Origin: Alphaproteobacteria bacterium
GTDB lineage: Bacteria; Pseudomonadota; Alphaproteobacteria; RF32; CAG-239
DNA: 16,879 bases
Direction of reading: 5' to 3'
Assembly: GCA_900767645.1 (NCBI GenBank)
Contig: CAAFZY010000027.1
Coordinates: 1 to 16,879 of the forward strand
Part shown: positions 13,335 to 16,879 of the stretch, one piece after another
How the letters are laid out: every line of letters begins with the position of its first letter
Numbering within the stretch: position 1 is the stretch's first letter
Translations under genes and position numbers: made by a program
Notes under the pieces: model-generated
Told to the model about the DNA's origin: nothing
What the model saw: only the letters and a program-made list of their open reading frames with translations
Database searches by the model: none

Positions 13335-16067
13335 ATGTTAAATAAAATAGCCCGTACGCTTTTTGGCAGCGCCAATGACAGATTTGTTAAAAAACAGATG
13401 AAGGTTGTGGATAAAATTAATTCATTAGAGCCTGATTTTGTAAAACTTTCAGATGATGAATTGAAAGCCAAAACCGATGAATTTCGCACCCGCATTAAAA
13501 ATGGCGAAACTTTGGACGAACTTTTACCGGAAGCCTTTGCCGCTGTTCGCGAGGCTGCAAAACGTACGCTCGGTCAGCGCCATTATGATGTGCAGTTGGT
13601 CGGCGGTATTGTTTTGCACAAAGGCATGATTGCCGAAATGAAAACCGGCGAAGGTAAAACATTGGTAGCCACGTTGGCCGCATATTTAAACGCATTGGAA
13701 GGCAAGGGCGTGCATATCGTTACCGTAAACGATTATTTGGCCAAGCGCGATGCCGAATGGATGGGACAGGTATATCGCTTTTTGGGTTTAACGGTTGACT
13801 ATATTGTTCACGGCAAAGACGACAATCAGCGCCGCGAGGCCTATAATTCCGACATTATTTACGGTACCAACAACGAACTCGGCTTTGACTATTTGCGCGA
13901 TAATATGAAGTTTAATTTGGAAGAACGGGTTCAGCGCGAATTTAACTTTGCCATTGTTGACGAGGTTGACTCCATTTTGATTGATGAGGCCAGAACGCCG
14001 CTGATTATTTCAGGCGCGGCGGAAGATTCGTCGGAGCGCTATATTTCGGTTAATAAAATTATTCCGCAGTTAGTTCCTGCCGATTATGAAAAAGATGAAA
14101 AAGCCCGTACGGTTACTTTAACCGAGGTTGGTATGACCCATGTTGAACAATTGTTAAAACAGGTTGGTCTTATTACCGAGGGCGGATTGTATGACATCGG
14201 CAATGTTTCGTTGGTGCACCACGTTAATCAGGCATTGCGCGCGCACAAAATGTTTACCCGCGATGTTGACTACATTGTTAAAGACGGCAAAGTGGTGATT
14301 GTTGACGAATTTACCGGACGTATTATGGAAGGTCGCCGTTACAGCGATGGTCTGCATCAGGCGTTAGAGGCTAAAGAAGGGGTTGCTATTCAGTCTGAAA
14401 ACCAAACTTTGGCGTCAATCACTTTCCAAAATTATTTCCGTTTGTATCCGAAGCTTTCCGGTATGACCGGTACCGCCATGACCGAAGAGGCTGAATTTGC
14501 CGATATTTACGGGTTGTCATGCGTTGAAATTCCGACCAATAAACCGGTTGTCAGAGTTGACGAACATGATGAAATTTACCGCACCGAAAAAGAAAAATAT
14601 CAGGCGATTATTAACACTATTTTAGATTGTCATCGCCGCGGACAGCCGGTTTTGGTGGGCACAACCTCAGTTGAAAAATCGGAAGTGGTGGCTGATTTGC
14701 TGAGCAAAGCGGCGCCGAATGTCCACTTTGAAGTGCTGAACGCCCGTCACCATGAACGCGAGGCCGCCATTGTTGCGCAAGCCGGTGTTGCCGGAGCTAT
14801 CACCATTGCCACCAATATGGCCGGACGCGGTACGGATATTCAGCTTGGCGGTAACTTGGATATGAGGCTTAAATCAGTTTTGACCGGTGAAGAAACTCCG
14901 GAAGAAATCGAAAAAATTAAAACCAAACTCAAGGCCGAAATTGAGGCGGACAAGCAAAAAGTTTTGGCTGCCGGCGGCTTGTATATTTTGGGTACCGAGC
15001 GTCATGAAAGCCGCCGTATTGATAACCAACTGCGCGGTCGTTCCGGTCGTCAGGGCGACCCCGGAACTTCAAAATTCTTCCTTTCACTGCAAGATGACTT
15101 AATGCGTATTTTCGGCTCTGAAAGAATGTCTGCCGTATTACAAAAACTCGGATTGCCGGAAGGCGAGGCTTTGGTTCACCCATGGATTAGCAAGGCTTTG
15201 GAAAAGGCGCAGCAGAAAGTTGAAGAACGCAACTTTGATATTCGTAAAAACTTGTTAAAGTACGACAACGTAATGAACGAACAGCGTAAAGTTATTTATG
15301 CACAGCGCCGTGAACTTATGGAAACAGACGACGTTTCGGATACCGTTAAAGATATGCGTCAGGAATATTTAACTTCCGTGATTGCCGGTTTTGTTCCGTA
15401 CGGGAGCACTCCGGAGGAATGGCGAACGGAAGAGTTGAAGCAAGAACTCGCTAAAATTACCGGCTTTGTTTTACCGGTTACCAACTGGGCTAATGAACCT
15501 GAAATCGACAGTGATACCATGACTCAGAAAATTTTAGACGAAGTTGAAAAACGCTTGGTTGAAAAGAACAACGGTGTTCCGACCGAAATTGTTAAAATGG
15601 TGGAGAAAAGCATTTTATTGCAAGTTCTTGACCAGCTGTGGAAAGAGCATATCGCCACTTTGGATATGATGCGTCATACCATTGTTTTGCGCGCGTACGG
15701 GCAAAAAGATCCGTTGAACGAATATAAGCGTGAGGCGTTTAATATGTTTTCGGCTCTGCTTGATGCCTTGAAAGAAAAGGTTACGATTGTGGTTTGCCGC
15801 ACTATTATCAGAAGCAACGCCGAAGAATCAATGCAACGAGCCGAGCAGCGTCAGCAAAATGTTAAAATGGAAGCTGTTCACGAGCAACCGCAAAGTTTGG
15901 TCGGCGGAAATGCGCCTGAAGCGGAAGCTCCTGCAAAACCTGAACCGGTTCGTAACGCTCCGTTTAATAAAAGCGACCCAAGCACATGGGGCAGAGTGTC
16001 GCGCAATGATCCGTGTCCGTGCGGAAGCGGAAAAAAGTATAAACACTGCCACGGCAGAATAGACTAA
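13335..16067 (+). CDS. secA: Preprotein translocase ATPase SecA
   Basis: SecA is the cytoplasmic motor that drives preproteins through SecYEG. The 910-residue protein is full length. Key elements: Walker A in MKTGEGKT (102-109), Walker B IVDEVDSILIDEARTPLI (207-224), the preprotein-binding domain after about 225, VDEFTGR (323-329), motif VI-like TNMAGRGTD (493-501), QLRGRSGRQGDPG in the second nucleotide-binding domain, and a helical wing/scaffold part. The C-terminus carries a Pro/Ala/Glu-rich linker and the zinc motif with Cys894, Cys896, Cys905 and His906, which in other proteobacteria binds SecB and lipid. The ATG is preceded by two AAGG sites. It is monocistronic, with promoter and terminator visible. 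Confidence 0.98.
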   Translation: MLNKIARTLFGSANDRFVKKQMKVVDKINSLEPDFVKLSDDELKAKTDEFRTRIKNGETLDELLPEAFAAVREAAKRTLGQRHYDVQLVGGIVLHKGMIAEMKTGEGKTLVATLAAYLNALEGKGVHIVTVNDYLAKRDAEWMGQVYRFLGLTVDYIVHGKDDNQRREAYNSDIIYGTNNELGFDYLRDNMKFNLEERVQREFNFAIVDEVDSILIDEARTPLIISGAAEDSSERYISVNKIIPQLVPADYEKDEKARTVTLTEVGMTHVEQLLKQVGLITEGGLYDIGNVSLVHHVNQALRAHKMFTRDVDYIVKDGKVVIVDEFTGRIMEGRRYSDGLHQALEAKEGVAIQSENQTLASITFQNYFRLYPKLSGMTGTAMTEEAEFADIYGLSCVEIPTNKPVVRVDEHDEIYRTEKEKYQAIINTILDCHRRGQPVLVGTTSVEKSEVVADLLSKAAPNVHFEVLNARHHEREAAIVAQAGVAGAITIATNMAGRGTDIQLGGNLDMRLKSVLTGEETPEEIEKIKTKLKAEIEADKQKVLAAGGLYILGTERHESRRIDNQLRGRSGRQGDPGTSKFFLSLQDDLMRIFGSERMSAVLQKLGLPEGEALVHPWISKALEKAQQKVEERNFDIRKNLLKYDNVMNEQRKVIYAQRRELMETDDVSDTVKDMRQEYLTSVIAGFVPYGSTPEEWRTEELKQELAKITGFVLPVTNWANEPEIDSDTMTQKILDEVEKRLVEKNNGVPTEIVKMVEKSILLQVLDQLWKEHIATLDMMRHTIVLRAYGQKDPLNEYKREAFNMFSALLDALKEKVTIVVCRTIIRSNAEESMQRAEQRQQNVKMEAVHEQPQSLVGGNAPEAEAPAKPEPVRNAPFNKSDPSTWGRVSRNDPCPCGSGKKYKHCHGRID

Positions 16068-16102
16068 AAAACAGGGAGAGTAAAATGCTCTCCCTGTTTT
16101 TT
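16066..16102. terminator. Bidirectional intrinsic terminator between secA and the prepilin gene
   Basis: ACAGGGAGAG (16071-16080) pairs with CTCTCCCTGT (16088-16097) around a seven-base loop, flanked by five A on the left and five T on the right that extend the pairing. It starts within the secA stop codon. On the minus strand the flanking A run gives a T tract, so it can also end the prepilin transcript, whose stop is at 16138. Confidence 0.92.
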
Positions 16103-16137
16103 AGTTTTTGTAAGGTCATAGTGTATTTTTCGGTAGT

Positions 16138-16752
16138 CTAATTTACATCATAACCGACCAAAATAAACACAAAACAAAAATTAGATTCGGCACATGTTTT
16201 GCAGGTGTTATCCATGGTTATCATATCCATATTTCGCAGATAATGATTTTTACCGATTGCTTGGTTGCCGTAATATCGGGTCGAGCCGGAAAAAGATTCA
16301 TCAGATTCACGTTTTTGCACATAAACCCATGAAACATCATCGGCTCTGGCTTTGGCCATAGTCATAAAATTGCGGCAAATTTCAGAAGCGTTATTGCCGC
16401 TGTTAATTTCAACTCCGAGAGCAATGCCTAAAGAGGAATCGGCGGCATGGTTTTCAAGTTTGATTCTTGAATTAAAAACATCATAGGCGTATTCAGTGTT
16501 ATCTTTTATCATATCATCAGGAACAATGCCGAGTTTGTTTAAGGTGCTTTTCATTTCGAAAGGTAATTGGCGCATTTGGTCTATATTGGCGATGATATAG
16601 TCTAATATGTAGCCGATTTGGCTGGTTTGCTTGTTTAATTTATATTTGAACATTGCCTTAGAGTAACCGGCAATAGCACCGACGGACAGGACGCCGATAA
16701 TAGCCAGAACGCCGAGCATTTCCACCATACTTCTTCCCGATTGTATATTCAT
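16138..16752 (-). CDS. Type IV prepilin/pseudopilin-like protein
   Basis: The 204-residue protein starts with a six-residue leader MNIQSG, then RSMVEMLG and a hydrophobic helix (about 13-29). Gly6 at the cut site and Glu11 at mature position +5 are the two hallmarks of a class III (type IV pilin) signal processed by a PilD-type peptidase; Arg at +1, in place of Phe or Met, is unusual. After the amphipathic region comes a polar globular part with four Cys (126, 184, 187, 193), a CxxC near the C-terminus that may form disulfides, and a hydrophobic ending. I do not recognise the globular domain. No pilus assembly genes are adjacent. Its ribosome binding site GAGGAG is buried in a hairpin that abuts the ATG, and its upstream region is repeated at the left end of the window, so it probably belongs to a multicopy family. 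Confidence 0.82.
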   Translation of the reverse strand: MNIQSGRSMVEMLGVLAIIGVLSVGAIAGYSKAMFKYKLNKQTSQIGYILDYIIANIDQMRQLPFEMKSTLNKLGIVPDDMIKDNTEYAYDVFNSRIKLENHAADSSLGIALGVEINSGNNASEICRNFMTMAKARADDVSWVYVQKRESDESFSGSTRYYGNQAIGKNHYLRNMDMITMDNTCKTCAESNFCFVFILVGYDVN

Positions 16753-16798
16753 GAGCTAAAATCTCCTCAAAAAGTTAGTTTTGAGAAGATTTTAGCTC
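16753..16798 (-). promoter_or_regulatory. Leader hairpin that occludes the prepilin ribosome binding site
   Basis: In the minus-strand transcript the outer stem pairs GAGCTAAAATCT with AGATTTTAGCTC (12 bp), then one mismatch, then a 7-bp inner stem CTCAAAA/TTTTGAG and a six-base loop. The 3' arm includes GAGGAG, the only Shine-Dalgarno sequence, 10 nt before the ATG, which begins at the next base. When folded, the site would be closed to ribosomes. It could be an RNA thermometer, a protein-controlled leader or a translational coupling device. On the plus strand the hairpin is followed by GCG and nine T and would also look like a terminator. Confidence 0.75.
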
Positions 16799-16868
16799 GC
16801 GTTTTTTTTTGCAATATTTACGAGTCCGTGCTGTGTATAAGTTGTAAAAAACCGAACGTTTAAGGCAC
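16753..16868 (-). repeat. Right copy of the repeated upstream element: promoter-like boxes plus leader
   Basis: Read on the minus strand: GTGCC (16868-16864), 16 unconserved bases, TTACAAC (16847-16841), then the conserved leader containing TTATACACA, GACTCGTAAATATTGC, nine A and the hairpin described separately. The part 16770-16847 aligns with 1-79. The 16-base stretch between the two boxes is poorly conserved while its length is constant, as expected for a two-box promoter or paired binding sites. The boxes do not match the sigma70 consensus well. The leader from the boxes to the ATG is about 90-100 nt, long for this window. Confidence 0.8.
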
Positions 16869-16879
16869 AAAAAAGCTCA

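Noticed and set aside
16800..16847. Sigma54 promoter upstream of the prepilin gene (GCACGG and TTGC)
   Set aside because: GG to GC spacing is 13 rather than 10, and the GG is absent from the left copy.
16829..16847. Replication origin suggested by a DnaA-box match
   Set aside because: There is one box per copy with no cluster, no AT-rich unwinding region of note and no dnaA or origin-linked gene nearby.
16753..16868. Insertion sequence or invertible promoter
   Set aside because: No transposase or recombinase gene and no target-site duplication are seen. The inverted repeat has only a six-base loop, so there is no promoter-sized segment to flip; a hairpin in RNA explains it better.
1..16879. 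CRISPR array, tRNA genes, prophage or toxin-antitoxin module
   Set aside because: No regularly spaced repeats, no tRNA-like cloverleaf with a TTCGA arm, and no phage or toxin-type proteins were found among the genes.

Overview
The window looks like a core chromosomal segment of a Gram-negative alphaproteobacterium. It is moderately AT-rich, and it carries lipid A synthesis (lpxC), outer-membrane assembly (bamD), a SecA with a C-terminal zinc motif, an ffs-dnaX-ybaB-recR block, an lpxC-bamD-recN block of the kind that closes the division cluster in many alphaproteobacteria, and lpoA-like/rsmI/yraN neighbours. The prepilin-like gene at the right end, whose mature N-terminus begins RSMVEMLGVLAIIGVLSVGA, resembles proteins I associate with uncultured gut alphaproteobacteria; that placement is an inference.

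Layout from left to right. Positions 1-100 hold one partial copy of an upstream element whose second, complete copy lies at 16753-16868. A small membrane protein (132-641), glmM (713-2059) and an outer-membrane beta-barrel protein (2194-2784) are all on the minus strand. A plus-strand promoter then drives rnpB (RNase P RNA, 2921-3314), followed directly by lpxC, bamD and recN (3336-6639). Convergent to these are, on the minus strand, recR, ybaB and dnaX (6654-9364), preceded by ffs (SRP RNA, 9386-9471). An lpoA-like lipoprotein gene (9555-10970, minus) is divergent from rsmI-yraN (11045-12271, plus). A parvulin-type foldase (12301-13173, minus) is divergent from secA (13335-16067, plus). A prepilin-like gene (16138-16752, minus) closes the window.

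Much of the content serves cell-envelope construction: GlmM supplies the UDP-GlcNAc precursor, LpxC commits it to lipid A, SecA exports proteins, the parvulin helps fold them, BamD inserts barrels such as the local OMP, and the LpoA-like protein probably supports peptidoglycan synthases. RecN, RecR, YbaB and DnaX serve replication and repair. RsmI, RNase P RNA and SRP RNA serve the translation and targeting machinery.

The most interesting signals are: (1) a repeated upstream module at both ends of the window, with a two-box promoter-like part of fixed spacing and a long leader ending in a 46-nt hairpin that contains the ribosome binding site and abuts the prepilin ATG; (2) a run of ten A in dnaX, just after the clamp-loader core, where slippage in either direction meets a stop within a few codons, suggesting a gamma-like short product; (3) both housekeeping RNAs sitting 21 nt upstream of an essential operon with no visible separate promoter; and (4) rnpB occupying the place where ftsZ normally precedes lpxC.
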